A DNA stretch of 64,000 nucleotides from Lysobacterales bacterium. GTDB taxonomy: Bacteria; Pseudomonadota; Gammaproteobacteria; Xanthomonadales; Xanthomonadaceae. Each line of letters starts with the position of its first letter. Within the stretch, counting starts at the first letter, position 1. The position numbers were made by a program, and so were the translations under genes. The notes under the pieces are model-generated. The model was not told the origin of the DNA. It did not search any database and worked only from the letters and a program-made list of their open reading frames with translations. Shown piece after piece: positions 9,761 through 18,700 of this stretch. Location of the stretch: NCBI GenBank assembly GCA_019510125.1, contig JAEKKX010000007.1, forward strand, positions 1-64,000, written 5' to 3'.

Positions 9761-10144
9761 ATGCCCCGCGAACCCATCCATACGCCGCACGCCCCCGCCG
9801 CCATCGGTCCCTACTCGCAGGCCACCCGCGCCGGCGACCTGGTGTTCCTCTCGGGCCAGATCCCGCTGGATCCGGCGTCCGGCCTGATCGTCGAGGGCGA
9901 CATCGCCGCGCAGGCGCGGCAGGCGTTCGCGAACCTGCGCGCGGTGTGCGAAGCCGCCGGCGGTTCGTTCGCCGACATCGTGCGCGTCGGCCTGTACCTG
10001 ACCGACCTGTCCGAGTTCGCCGCGGTCAACGAGGTGATGGCGCAGGTGTTCGATGCGCCGTTCCCGGCGCGGTCGACGATCGAAGTGTCGGCGCTGCCGC
10101 GCGGCGCGAAGTTCGAGGTCGACGCGATCCTCGTCCTGCGCTGA
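9761..10144 (+). CDS. ridA: RidA-family 2-iminobutanoate/2-iminopropanoate deaminase
   Basis: A 127-residue protein of the Rid/YjgF/YER057c/UK114 fold, RidA subfamily. It hydrolyses reactive enamines and imines released by PLP enzymes such as threonine dehydratase. The hallmark segments are AAIGPYSQA near residue 17, VFLSGQIPLDP, and the C-terminal PARSTIEVSALPRGAKFEVD, which contains the arginine that binds the substrate carboxylate. The length is typical. recG starts 4 bp after its stop, so the two are probably co-transcribed. Confidence 0.95.
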   Translation: MPREPIHTPHAPAAIGPYSQATRAGDLVFLSGQIPLDPASGLIVEGDIAAQARQAFANLRAVCEAAGGSFADIVRVGLYLTDLSEFAAVNEVMAQVFDAPFPARSTIEVSALPRGAKFEVDAILVLR

Positions 10145-10148
10145 GCGC

Positions 10149-12269
10149 ATGCCCCGCGCGCCGTCCCGTCCCGCCCCGCAGCTCGATTCCGCCGCACAGC
10201 CGCTGACGGCGCTCGGCGGGGTGGGCGACAAGGTCGCGGAGAAACTGGCCGCGCGCGGGTTGATGACGCTGCAGGACCTGTGGTTCCACCTGCCGCGGCA
10301 GTACGAGGACCGCACCGAGCTCACGCCGATCCGGATGCTGCAGCCGGGGCGGCCGGCGCAGGTCGAGGGCCGGGTCGAAGCGGTCGAGCGCGGCTTCCGC
10401 TGGCGGCCGATGCTGCGGGTCGCGATCGGCGACGATTCCGGCGCGAGCCTGGTGCTGCGCTTCTTCCATTTCCGCGCGCAGCAGGTGTCGCAGTTCGGCG
10501 CCGGCGCGCGGGTCCGGGCCTACGGCACGCCGCGGCCGGGGCAGCACGGGCTGGAGATCGTGCATCCGAGCTATCGGGTGCTCGGCGACGACGACGCGCC
10601 CGGACTGAGCGACCGGCTCGACCCCGTCTATCCGCTGGTCGAAGGCATCGGCCCGGCCGCGCTGCGCAAGCTCATCGGCCAGGCGCTGCAGCGGCTGCCG
10701 GACGAGGCCGCGCTGGAGCTGCTGCCGGCGGCGATGCTCGCCCGCGAGCCGCTGTGCGCGGGCCTGCCTTCGCTGCGCGAGGCGCTGCTGACCCTGCACC
10801 GGCCGCCGCAGGGCAGCGACGTGCAGGCGCTGCTCGCCGGGACCCATCCGGCGCAGCGCCGGCTGGCGCTGGAGGAACTGCTCGCCCACCACCTGACCCT
10901 GCGTCGCCAGCGCATCGCCGTGCAGGCGCACCGGGCGACGCCGCTGGCCGACGCCGCGCTCGCCGAACGCCTGCGCAAGGCGCTGCCGTTCGCGCTGACC
11001 GCGGCGCAGCGGCGGGTGTTCGACGAGATCCGCGCCGACCTGGCGCGGCCGCTGCCGATGCTGCGCCTGGTGCAGGGCGACGTCGGCAGCGGCAAGACCG
11101 TGGTCGCCGCGCTGGCGGCGATGATGGCGGTGTGCGAGGGCCGCCAGGCGGCGCTGATGGCGCCGACCGAACTGCTGGCCGAGCAGCACCTGGTCAACCT
11201 GCGGACCTGGCTCGAACCGCTGGGCGTGCGCGTGGCCTGGCTGGCCGGCAAGGTCGGCGGCAAGGCGCGCGCGGCGGTGCTGGCCGACATCGCGGGCGGC
11301 GCCGCGCAGATGGTGGTCGGCACCCATGCGCTGATGCAGGAGGGCGTGGCTTTCCACGACCTGGCGCTGGCCATCGTCGACGAGCAGCACCGGTTCGGCG
11401 TCCACCAGCGCCTCGCGCTGCGCGAGAAGGGCAATCGCGGCGAGCGCGTGCCGCACCAGTTGGTGATGACCGCAACCCCTATCCCGCGCACGCTGGCGAT
11501 GGCCGCCTATGCCGACCTCGACGTGTCCGCGATCGACGAACTGCCGCCCGGGCGCACCCCGGTGCAGACCGTGGTGCTGAGCGCGGAGCGGCGGCCGGCG
11601 CTGATCGAGCGCATCCGCGACGCCTGCCGCGAGGGCCGCCAGGCGTACTGGGTCTGCACCCTGATCGACGACAGCGACGAGGTCGTCGCGCAGGCCGCGC
11701 AGAGCACGTTCGAGACGCTGACGCAGCAGTTGGCCGGGCTGCGCGTGGGCCTGGTGCACGGGCGGATGAAGCCGGCCGAGAAGCAGAAGACGATGGCGGC
11801 GTTCAAGGCCGGCGAACTGCAGTTGCTGGTCGCGACGACGGTGATCGAGGTCGGCGTCGACGTGCCCAACGCCTCGCTGATGATCGTCGAGAACGCCGAA
11901 CGTCTCGGCCTGGCGCAGTTGCACCAGTTGCGCGGCCGGGTCGGGCGCGGCAGCGCGGCGTCGAGCTGCGTGCTGCTGTACCAGTCGCCGCTGTCGCGGA
12001 TGGCGAAGCAGCGGCTGGAGACGATGCGCGAGACCAACGACGGCTTCGTGATCGCCGAGAAGGATCTGGAACTGCGCGGGCCGGGCGAACTGCTGGGCAC
12101 GCGCCAGACCGGGCTGGCCGCGTTCCGCATCGCCGATCTCGGCCGCGACGCCGCGCTGCTGCCCACCGTGCAGCGCATCGGCGAAACCTTGCTCGGCGCG
12201 GATCCGGAGGCGGCCGACCGGATCGCCCGGCGCTGGGTCGGCGGCGCCGCGCGCTACGCCGGCGCCTGA
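10149..12269 (+). CDS. recG: ATP-dependent DNA helicase RecG
   Basis: 706 residues, typical for RecG, which remodels stalled replication forks and Holliday junctions. An N-terminal wedge/OB region includes LTALGGVGDKVAEKL and WFHLPRQYEDRT. The helicase core carries Walker A GDVGSGKT at 310-317, Walker B DEQH at 411-414, TATPIPRT, and the motif VI region QLRGRVGRG. The start at 10149 gives a normal RecG N-terminus; the frame is open further upstream through ridA but is not needed. The stop codon lies in the loop of a strong hairpin at the junction with the convergent bigR-like gene. Confidence 0.96.
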   Translation: MPRAPSRPAPQLDSAAQPLTALGGVGDKVAEKLAARGLMTLQDLWFHLPRQYEDRTELTPIRMLQPGRPAQVEGRVEAVERGFRWRPMLRVAIGDDSGASLVLRFFHFRAQQVSQFGAGARVRAYGTPRPGQHGLEIVHPSYRVLGDDDAPGLSDRLDPVYPLVEGIGPAALRKLIGQALQRLPDEAALELLPAAMLAREPLCAGLPSLREALLTLHRPPQGSDVQALLAGTHPAQRRLALEELLAHHLTLRRQRIAVQAHRATPLADAALAERLRKALPFALTAAQRRVFDEIRADLARPLPMLRLVQGDVGSGKTVVAALAAMMAVCEGRQAALMAPTELLAEQHLVNLRTWLEPLGVRVAWLAGKVGGKARAAVLADIAGGAAQMVVGTHALMQEGVAFHDLALAIVDEQHRFGVHQRLALREKGNRGERVPHQLVMTATPIPRTLAMAAYADLDVSAIDELPPGRTPVQTVVLSAERRPALIERIRDACREGRQAYWVCTLIDDSDEVVAQAAQSTFETLTQQLAGLRVGLVHGRMKPAEKQKTMAAFKAGELQLLVATTVIEVGVDVPNASLMIVENAERLGLAQLHQLRGRVGRGSAASSCVLLYQSPLSRMAKQRLETMRETNDGFVIAEKDLELRGPGELLGTRQTGLAAFRIADLGRDAALLPTVQRIGETLLGADPEAADRIARRWVGGAARYAGA

Positions 12270-12279
12270 GGCGCCGGCG
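12257..12279. terminator. Hairpin spanning the recG stop codon
   Basis: A perfect 10-bp GC stem (12257-12266 with 12270-12279) has the recG TGA as its 3-nt loop. It lies between convergent recG and the bigR-like gene. There is no T tract, so intrinsic termination is uncertain. Confidence 0.45.
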
Positions 12280-12287
12280 GCCGGGGA

Positions 12288-12647
12288 TCAGCAGAGGCCT
12301 GCGCCGTCGTCCTCGGGCGTCGGGCAGTAGATGTCGTGCAGGGTGCGGATCAACTGCTGCACGGGACCGGCCGCGACCGAGTAGTACACGCTTTGCGATT
12401 CGCGCCGCGTCTGCACCAGCCCGCCTTCGCGCAGCACCGCGAGGTGCTGCGACAGCGCCGACTGGCTGAGATCGACCTCGGCGTTGATCTCGCCGACGGT
12501 CTTCTCGCCGTCGATCAGCAGGCACATCACCCGCAGCCGCTGCGGGTTGGACAGCGCCTTGAGCAGCTCGGCGGCCTGCTCGGCCTGGGCCTGCATCTGC
12601 GCGCCGATCGACACCGCATCGGCGCCGCGGCGACGGGCGGCGTTCAT
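12288..12647 (-). CDS. bigR: BigR/SqrR-type ArsR-family repressor responding to sulfide/persulfide
   Basis: A 119-residue winged-helix regulator with an ArsR-type recognition segment (DLSQSALSQHLAVLREGG). It has no CxC metal site of the ArsR/SmtB type. Instead it has single cysteines at 42 (MCLL) and 108 (IYCP), the positions of the redox cysteines in Xylella/Agrobacterium BigR, which are oxidised by persulfides to release DNA. The gene overlaps the upstream rhodanese gene by 4 bp (ATGA), and both diverge from the sulfide:quinone oxidoreductase operon. It most likely represses both units through the inverted repeat at 13080-13099. The functional assignment rests on the cysteine positions and context. 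Confidence 0.88.
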   Translation of the reverse strand: MNAARRRGADAVSIGAQMQAQAEQAAELLKALSNPQRLRVMCLLIDGEKTVGEINAEVDLSQSALSQHLAVLREGGLVQTRRESQSVYYSVAAGPVQQLIRTLHDIYCPTPEDDGAGLC

Positions 12648-13039
12648 CGCGCCGCGCCCTCGACCTCGCCGCCGCTTTCCAGCCAGTGCTGCCAGCCGCC
12701 GGCGAGCGAGAGCGGGCGATCGAAGCCCAGACGCTTCAGCGCCTCGGCCGCCAGCGCCGAACGGCCGCCGCTGCGGCAGTAGAGGATCACCGGCGCGCGC
12801 CGGTGGGCCAGATGCGGATCGGCCTGGCCGGCCACGGCCGGATGGCCGTCGACCTGGAATTCGAGGACGCCGCGCGGAATGTTGAACGCGCCGGGGAGAT
12901 GGCCCTCGGCGAATTCGGCCGGCTCGCGCACGTCGATCACGGCGACGCCTTCGGCCTGCAGCGCGCGCAGCCGGTCCGGTTCGATTTCCTCGATCACGGC
13001 GCGGGCCTGGGCGACGAGATCCTGGGCGGTGTAGGGCAT
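12644..13039 (-). CDS. Single-domain rhodanese (sulfurtransferase)
   Basis: A 131-residue cytoplasmic protein with one rhodanese domain. The active loop CRSGGR (Cys88) has the CX4R form of sulfurtransferases, and VIDVREPAEFAEGHLPGA is the usual N-terminal signature. It probably carries sulfane sulfur as a cysteine persulfide, moving it between thiols downstream of sulfide oxidation. The start MPYTAQD follows a GGAG-like site; the ORF extends upstream via a GTG into the promoter region, which is unlikely. It is the first gene of a two-gene unit with the BigR-like repressor. Confidence 0.9.
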   Translation of the reverse strand: MPYTAQDLVAQARAVIEEIEPDRLRALQAEGVAVIDVREPAEFAEGHLPGAFNIPRGVLEFQVDGHPAVAGQADPHLAHRRAPVILYCRSGGRSALAAEALKRLGFDRPLSLAGGWQHWLESGGEVEGAAR

Positions 13040-13059
13040 GGGGGGCTCCGGGAGGGTGA

Positions 13060-13099
13060 TTGACAGTCTAGCAAACACTAATTAAGATATATCTAAATT
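13060..13099 (+). promoter_or_regulatory. Divergent promoter with probable BigR operator
   Basis: TTGACA at 13060-13065, a 17-bp spacer and TAAGAT at 13083-13088 form a near-consensus sigma70 promoter for the sqr operon. A 20-bp inverted repeat at 13080-13099 (aattaagatatatctaaatt, one mismatched pair) covers the -10 box. The AT-rich island stands out from the surrounding GC-rich DNA. ArsR-family repressors of the BigR type bind such AT-rich palindromes, so repression by blocking polymerase is the natural model. Confidence 0.75.
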
Positions 13100-13132
13100 A
13101 GAAATCAATCAATTCACCCGGCGGGAGGGGCC

Positions 13133-14404
13133 ATGAGCAGCATCATCGTGATCGGAGCGGGGCTGAGCGGCATGAGCGCGGCCTACGAATTGCGGGACAT
13201 CCTCGGCAAGGGCCACCGGATCACCGTCGTCGGCGACGGCGAGCGGTTCAGCTTCACGCCCTCCAATCCCTGGGTGGCGGTGGGCTGGCGCAAGCCCGAA
13301 GACATCACCCTCAAGGCCGGCGACTACCTGACGAAGAAGGGCGTCGAGTTCCGCGCCGACGGCGTCGCGAAGATCGAGGCCGAGCACGACCGCATCGTCA
13401 CCGGCGACGGCAGCGTGCTCGATTACGACTACCTGCTGGTCTGCACCGGCCCGAAGCTGGCCTTCGAGGAAGTGCCGGGCAGCGGTCCCGAGGGCGGCTT
13501 CACCCAGTCGATCTGCACCACGCCGCACGCGCAGCGCGCCTGGGCCGCCTACGAGGCCTTCCTCGAGCGTCCGGGCCCGATCGTCGTCGGCGCGATGGCC
13601 GGCGCCAGTTGCTTCGGCCCCGCCTACGAATTCGCGATGATCCTCGACGCCGACCTGCGCAAGCGCAAACTGCGCGACAAGGTGCCGATGACCTTCGTCT
13701 CCAGCGAGCCGTACATCGGCCACATGGGGCTGGGTGGCGTCGGCGATTCCAAGGGGCTGATGGAATCGGAGATGCGCCAGCGCCACATCAAGTGGGTCGT
13801 CAACGCCCGCGTGCAGGCGGTCCGCGACGGCGAGATGACCGTGGCCGAGTGCGACGACCAGGGCCAGCCGGCGAAGGAGCACGTGCTGCCGTTCGCGTAT
13901 TCGATGCTGCTGCCGGCGTTCCGCGGCGTGGACGCGGTGGCGGCGGTCGAGGGCCTGTGCAACCCGCGCGGGTTCGTGATCGTCGACAAGCACCAGCGCA
14001 GCCCGAAATACCCGCGCATCTTCGCCGCCGGCGTGTGCGTCGCGATCCCGCCGGTCGAAGCCACCCCGGTGCCCACCGGCGCGCCGAAGACCGGTTTCAT
14101 GATCGAGTCGATGGTGACCACGATCGTGCGCAACATCCGCGCCGAACTGGCGAACGAGCCGGCCGAGTTCGAGGGCACGTGGAACGCGGTCTGCCTGGCC
14201 GACATGGGCGACACCGGCGCGGCGTTCGTGGCGCTGCCGCAGATCCCGCCGCGCAACGTGACCTGGACCAGGATCGGGAAATGGGTGCACCTGGCCAAGA
14301 TCGCGTTCGAGAAGTACTTCCTCTACAAGATGCGCAACGGCACCAGCGAGCCGATCTACGAAAAGTACGTGCTCGGCGCGCTGGGCATCGAACGGCTGAA
14401 GTGA
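13133..14404 (+). CDS. sqr: Sulfide:quinone oxidoreductase
   Basis: A 423-residue FAD flavoprotein. The N-terminal dinucleotide-binding motif is VIGAGLSGMSAAYEL. Cysteines at 128 (SICTTP) and 160 (GASCFGPAYE) and a third at 344 (AVCLADMGDTG) match the three redox cysteines of well-characterised SQRs. PTGAPKTGFMIE and the amphipathic C-terminus, which docks on the membrane, also fit. It oxidises H2S and delivers electrons to quinone, loading sulfane sulfur onto an acceptor thiol. It is the first gene of an operon under the strong divergent promoter, with the Shine-Dalgarno GGGAGGGG before the ATG. SQR subtype was not determined. Confidence 0.92.
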   Translation: MSSIIVIGAGLSGMSAAYELRDILGKGHRITVVGDGERFSFTPSNPWVAVGWRKPEDITLKAGDYLTKKGVEFRADGVAKIEAEHDRIVTGDGSVLDYDYLLVCTGPKLAFEEVPGSGPEGGFTQSICTTPHAQRAWAAYEAFLERPGPIVVGAMAGASCFGPAYEFAMILDADLRKRKLRDKVPMTFVSSEPYIGHMGLGGVGDSKGLMESEMRQRHIKWVVNARVQAVRDGEMTVAECDDQGQPAKEHVLPFAYSMLLPAFRGVDAVAAVEGLCNPRGFVIVDKHQRSPKYPRIFAAGVCVAIPPVEATPVPTGAPKTGFMIESMVTTIVRNIRAELANEPAEFEGTWNAVCLADMGDTGAAFVALPQIPPRNVTWTRIGKWVHLAKIAFEKYFLYKMRNGTSEPIYEKYVLGALGIERLK

Positions 14405-14462
14405 CCGTCCCGCCGCCGTTGTCCCTCCCCCCGTTCTGACAGTGGTTTCCCGGAGTTCCGAC

Positions 14463-14666
14463 ATGAATCTCGATCGTGCCGTCCTCGCGTTCGCCGGCGT
14501 GATGATCCTGCTCAGCCTTGCGCTGACCCGTTACGTCTCGCCGTGGTTCTGGCTGTTCACCGCCTTCATCGGCCTGAACCTGCTGCAGTCCAGCCTCACC
14601 GGGTTCTGCCCGGCGGCCATCGTCTTCAGGAAACTCGGGATCGCCAGCGGATGCGCCTTCAAGTGA
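14463..14666 (+). CDS. DUF2892 (YgaP-transmembrane-type) small inner-membrane protein
   Basis: A 67-residue protein with two hydrophobic segments (about 5-25 and 27-45). It ends in the NLLQSSLTGFCPAAIVFRKLG segment typical of DUF2892, the membrane half of the rhodanese YgaP. The conserved FCP cysteine could accept or sense sulfane sulfur. It is placed between sqr and the efflux adaptor, whose start codon lies inside its 3' end (16-bp overlap), so translation is probably coupled. GGAG precedes ATG 14463. In E. coli YgaP the rhodanese and this domain are fused; here the rhodanese is a separate divergent gene. Confidence 0.87.
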   Translation: MNLDRAVLAFAGVMILLSLALTRYVSPWFWLFTAFIGLNLLQSSLTGFCPAAIVFRKLGIASGCAFK

Positions 14667-15790
14667 CCCGTCTTCCCGTGAACCCTTCCGAAGTGGGTGC
14701 TCTCCTGCGCACGCTCGCGGCGCCCGCCATGCTGGCGACGCTTTCGGCGGTGCTGCTGAGCGCCTGCGGCGGCGGCGACACCGCGGCCGACGCAGCGCCG
14801 CTGCCGAAGCTCGACGGCTTCGTCGTGGCCGCCGACGCCGCCGGCGGCGGGCAGTCCTGGGACGGCACCGTCGAGGCCGTGCGCGAGGCCGTGCTGTCGG
14901 CGCAGACCGGCGGCCGCGTCGCCGCGGTGGACGTCGACGTCAACGACCGCGTCGCCGCGGGGCAGACGCTGCTGCGCCTGACCGTGGTCGAACAGCAGGC
15001 GGGCGTCGACACCGCGCGCGCCCAGCTCCGCGCCGCCGAGGCGTCCGCGGCCGAGGCCGAGCGCCAGTACCAGCGCTTCGCCGCGCTGTCGAAGGGCGAT
15101 TACGTCTCGCGCGCGCAGCTCGACCAGGCCCGCGCCGCGCGCGACGCCGCGAACGCCGCGCGCGACGCCGCGCGTGCGCAGTTGTCCTCAGCCGGCCAGA
15201 ACGCCGACTACACCACGGTGCGCGCCCCATACGAGGGGATCGTGTCCTCGCGCGACGTCGAACCGGGCGAGACCGTCGGGCCCGGACAGCGCCTGCTGAC
15301 CGTGTACGCGCCGGACGAACTGCGCATCGAGGTCGCGGTGGCGCAATCCGCCGCCGAGGCCATCCGCGACAACCCAGGCGCGAAGGTGGTGTTCGACGGC
15401 GGCAGGACCGTCGATGCGCGCGAAGTCGTGGTGTTCCCGGCCGCCGACCCCGCCAGCCACAGCGTGCGGGTGCGCGTGCTGCTGCCGCATCTGGGCGCGC
15501 CGCCGGCGCCGGGCGCGGCCGCCAAGGTGGTGTTCCCGATCCGCACCGAGGCGCGCGCGCTGCGCGTGCCGGCTTCCGCCGTGTACCGTCGCGGCGAATT
15601 GACCGCGGTCTACGTGCTCGCGGACGGGCGCGCGCTGCTGCGCCAGGTGCGGCTGGGCGCGCAGCAGGGCGACAGCCTCGAGGTACTCGCCGGGCTGCGT
15701 CCGGGCGAGACCGTCGCCCGCGATCCCGAAGCCGCGCTGCAGGCGGTGGCCGCGCAGCGCGCATCGGCGGGAGCGGCGCAGCATGAGTGA
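14651..15790 (+). CDS. RND efflux periplasmic adaptor lipoprotein
   Basis: A 379-residue membrane-fusion protein. A lipobox (VLLSAC, Cys39) follows a hydrophobic signal segment, so it is probably anchored to the inner membrane by lipid. The biotinyl-lipoyl half-motif (TGGRVAAVDVDVNDRVAAGQ) and a helical hairpin rich in Ala/Gln/Arg (about 115-185) are clear, followed by the second lipoyl half (VRAPYEGIVSSRDVEPGETV) and beta-barrel segments. It links the RND pump of the next gene to an outer-membrane channel, which is not encoded in the window. The genes overlap by 8 bp. ATG 14651 is chosen; in-frame GTGs slightly downstream are possible. Confidence 0.88.
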   Translation: MRLQVTRLPVNPSEVGALLRTLAAPAMLATLSAVLLSACGGGDTAADAAPLPKLDGFVVAADAAGGGQSWDGTVEAVREAVLSAQTGGRVAAVDVDVNDRVAAGQTLLRLTVVEQQAGVDTARAQLRAAEASAAEAERQYQRFAALSKGDYVSRAQLDQARAARDAANAARDAARAQLSSAGQNADYTTVRAPYEGIVSSRDVEPGETVGPGQRLLTVYAPDELRIEVAVAQSAAEAIRDNPGAKVVFDGGRTVDAREVVVFPAADPASHSVRVRVLLPHLGAPPAPGAAAKVVFPIRTEARALRVPASAVYRRGELTAVYVLADGRALLRQVRLGAQQGDSLEVLAGLRPGETVARDPEAALQAVAAQRASAGAAQHE

Positions 15791-18700
15791 CCCCGTGTCC
15801 CGCACGCCGGACGCCGCCGCGCCACCGCGGCTCGGCGTGTCCGGTCGCATCGCGCGTGCGTTCCAGGCCAATCCGCTGACGCCTATCCTCGCCCTGATGG
15901 GGCTGATGCTGGGCCTCGTCGCGGTGCTGATCACGCCGCGCGAGGAAGAGCCGCAGATCGACGTGACCATGGCCAACGTGTTCGTGCCGTTCCCCGGCGC
16001 GACCGCGCGCGACGTTGAACAACTGGTGAGCTACCCGCTCGAACAGAAGCTCTCCGAGATCGAGGGCGTGAAGCACGTCTACTCGATCAGCCGCCCCGGG
16101 ATGGCGGTGCTGACCGTCGAATACACCGTCGGGGTCGAACGCCAGCCGGCGATCGTGCGCCTGTACAACCAGGTGTTCTCCAACGCCGACTGGCTGCCGC
16201 CGGGCACCGGCGTCGGCCAGCCGCTGATCAAGCCCAAGGGCATCGACGACGTGCCGGTGATGGCGCTGACCCTGTGGTCGGACGATCCGGGCACCGGCGT
16301 CGAGCAACTGTCGGCGGTCGCGCGCACGCTGGAAACCGAACTCAAGCGCGTGCCCGGCACCCGCGACGTCTACACCATCGGCGCGCCGGATCGCGTGGTG
16401 GCGGTGACCCTCGACCCGACCCGCCTCGCCGCGTTCGGGCTGAGCGTCGGCGAGGTCGCGCAGGCGCTGCAGGCGGCGAACGTGGTCCGCCAGGTCGGCG
16501 AACGCGTCGGCGGCGACCGCGCGGTGCCGGTGACCGCCGGCCGCTTCCTCGCCGACCGCGGCGATGTCGCCACCCTGGTGCTCGGCGTGCAGGGCGGCAA
16601 GCCGGTGACCCTCGCCGACGTCGCCGACGTGCGCGCCGGCATCGACGTCCCGGCCAGTTACGTCTGGCACGGCACGCCGGCGGGCAAGGGCGGGCCGCAG
16701 GCCGGCACCGCGCCGGCGCTGACCATCGCGATCGCCAAGAAGCCGGGCAGCAACGCGTCCGACATCACTTCGGCGATCGCGACCCGCCTCGACGCGCTGC
16801 ACGGCGAACTGATCCCCGAAGGCGTCCACGTCGAGATCGTGCGCGACTACGGCCAGACCGCGACCGACAAGGCGAAGAAGCTGATCCAGAAGCTGCTGTT
16901 CGCGACGCTGTCGGTGGTGCTGCTGGTGCTGTTCGCGCTGGGCCGCCGCGAGGCGGTCGTGGTCGGCGCGGCGGTGGTGCTGACGCTGGCGCTGACCCTG
17001 TTCGCGTCGTGGGCGATGGGCTTCACGCTCAACCGGGTGTCGCTGTTCGCGCTGATCTTCTCGATCGGCATCCTGGTCGACGACGCGATCGTCGTGGTCG
17101 AGAACATCCACCGGCACATGGCGCGCGGCGGCAAGTCGCTGATGGAGGCGATCCCGCCGGCGGTGGACGAGGTCGGCGGCCCGACCATCCTCGCCACCTT
17201 CACGGTGATCGCGGCGCTGCTGCCGATGGCGTTCGTCAGCGGGCTGATGGGGCCGTACATGCGGCCGATCCCGATCAACGCCTCGGCCGGCATGGTGCTG
17301 TCGCTGGCGGTGGCGCTGGTGGTGACGCCGTGGCTGTCGCTGAAGTTGCTGAAGCCGCATCCCGCCCATGGCGAGGCCCACGGCGACGGCGCGCAGGCGC
17401 CGGGCCGCCTGCACCGGCTGTTCGCGAAGGTGATGCGTCCGTTCCTGTCCGGCGACCGCGCGCCGCGCCGGCGACGGCTGCTGTTCGGCGGCATGGTCGC
17501 GCTGGTGCTGCTGGCGGCGAGCCTCGCGGTGGTGCAACTGGTCGTGCTGAAGATGCTGCCGTTCGACAACAAGTCCGAGCTGCAGGTGGTCGTGGACATG
17601 CCCGAAGGCAGCACCCTGGAAACCACCAACGCGCTGCTGACCGAACTCGCCGCCAGGGTCGCGACCGTGCCCGAGGTGCAGAGCTTCGAGGGCTACGCCG
17701 GGACCTCCGCGCCGATCAATTTCAACGGTCTGGTGCGCCAGTATTTCCTGCGCAGCGGCGCGAACGTCGCCGACCTGCAGGTCAACCTGGTCGACAAGCA
17801 CCGGCGCAAGCGCAAGAGCCACGACATCGCGCTCGCGGTGCGTCCGGCGCTGGACGCCATCGGCCGCCGCTACGGCGCCTCGGTCAAGGTGGTGGAAGTG
17901 CCGCCGGGCCCGCCGGTGCTGGCGCCGCTGGTGGCGGAGGTCTACGGCCCCGACTACGCCGGCGGCCGCCGGGTCGCGCTGGCGCTGGAGAAGCGCCTGC
18001 ACGCCACCGAGGGCCTGGTCGACATCGACACCACGGTCGAGACCGCGGCGCCGCGCGAAGTGCTGGTGGTCGATCGCGAACGCGCGACGAAGCTGGGCGT
18101 GGACCAGGCCACGATCGCGAACACGCTCGCGGCGGCGGTCGGCGGCTACGACGCGACGTTCGTCCAGGACGGCGCTTCGCGCTACCCCAGGCCGGTGCGC
18201 CTGCGCGTGCCGATCGCCGACCAGGCCGGGCTCGACCGCCTGCTCGCGCTGACCGTGAAGGGCGGGCAGGGCCAGTCGGTGCCGCTGTCGGAAGTGACGA
18301 AGACCCTGCGCACGACCTGGGACGGCGCGATCCACCACAAGGACCTGCTGCCGGTGGTCTACGTGACCGGCGACGAGGCCGGCGCGCTCGACAGCCCGCT
18401 GTACGGCATGTTCGACGTCGTCGGGCAGGTGTCGGACCACGCCGTCGACGGCCGCAAGCTGGACCAGTTCTTCATCCGCCAGCCGGCGGACACCGCGACC
18501 TACGCGATCAAGTGGGACGGCGAGTGGCAGATCACCTACGAGACCTTCCGCGACATGGGCATCGCCTACGCCGCCGGCCTGGTGCTGATCTACCTGCTGA
18601 TCGTCGCCCAGTTCCGCAGCTATCTGGTGCCGCTGGTGATCATGGCGCCGATCCCGATGACCGTGATCGGGGTGATGCCCGGCCACGCGCTGCTCGGCGC

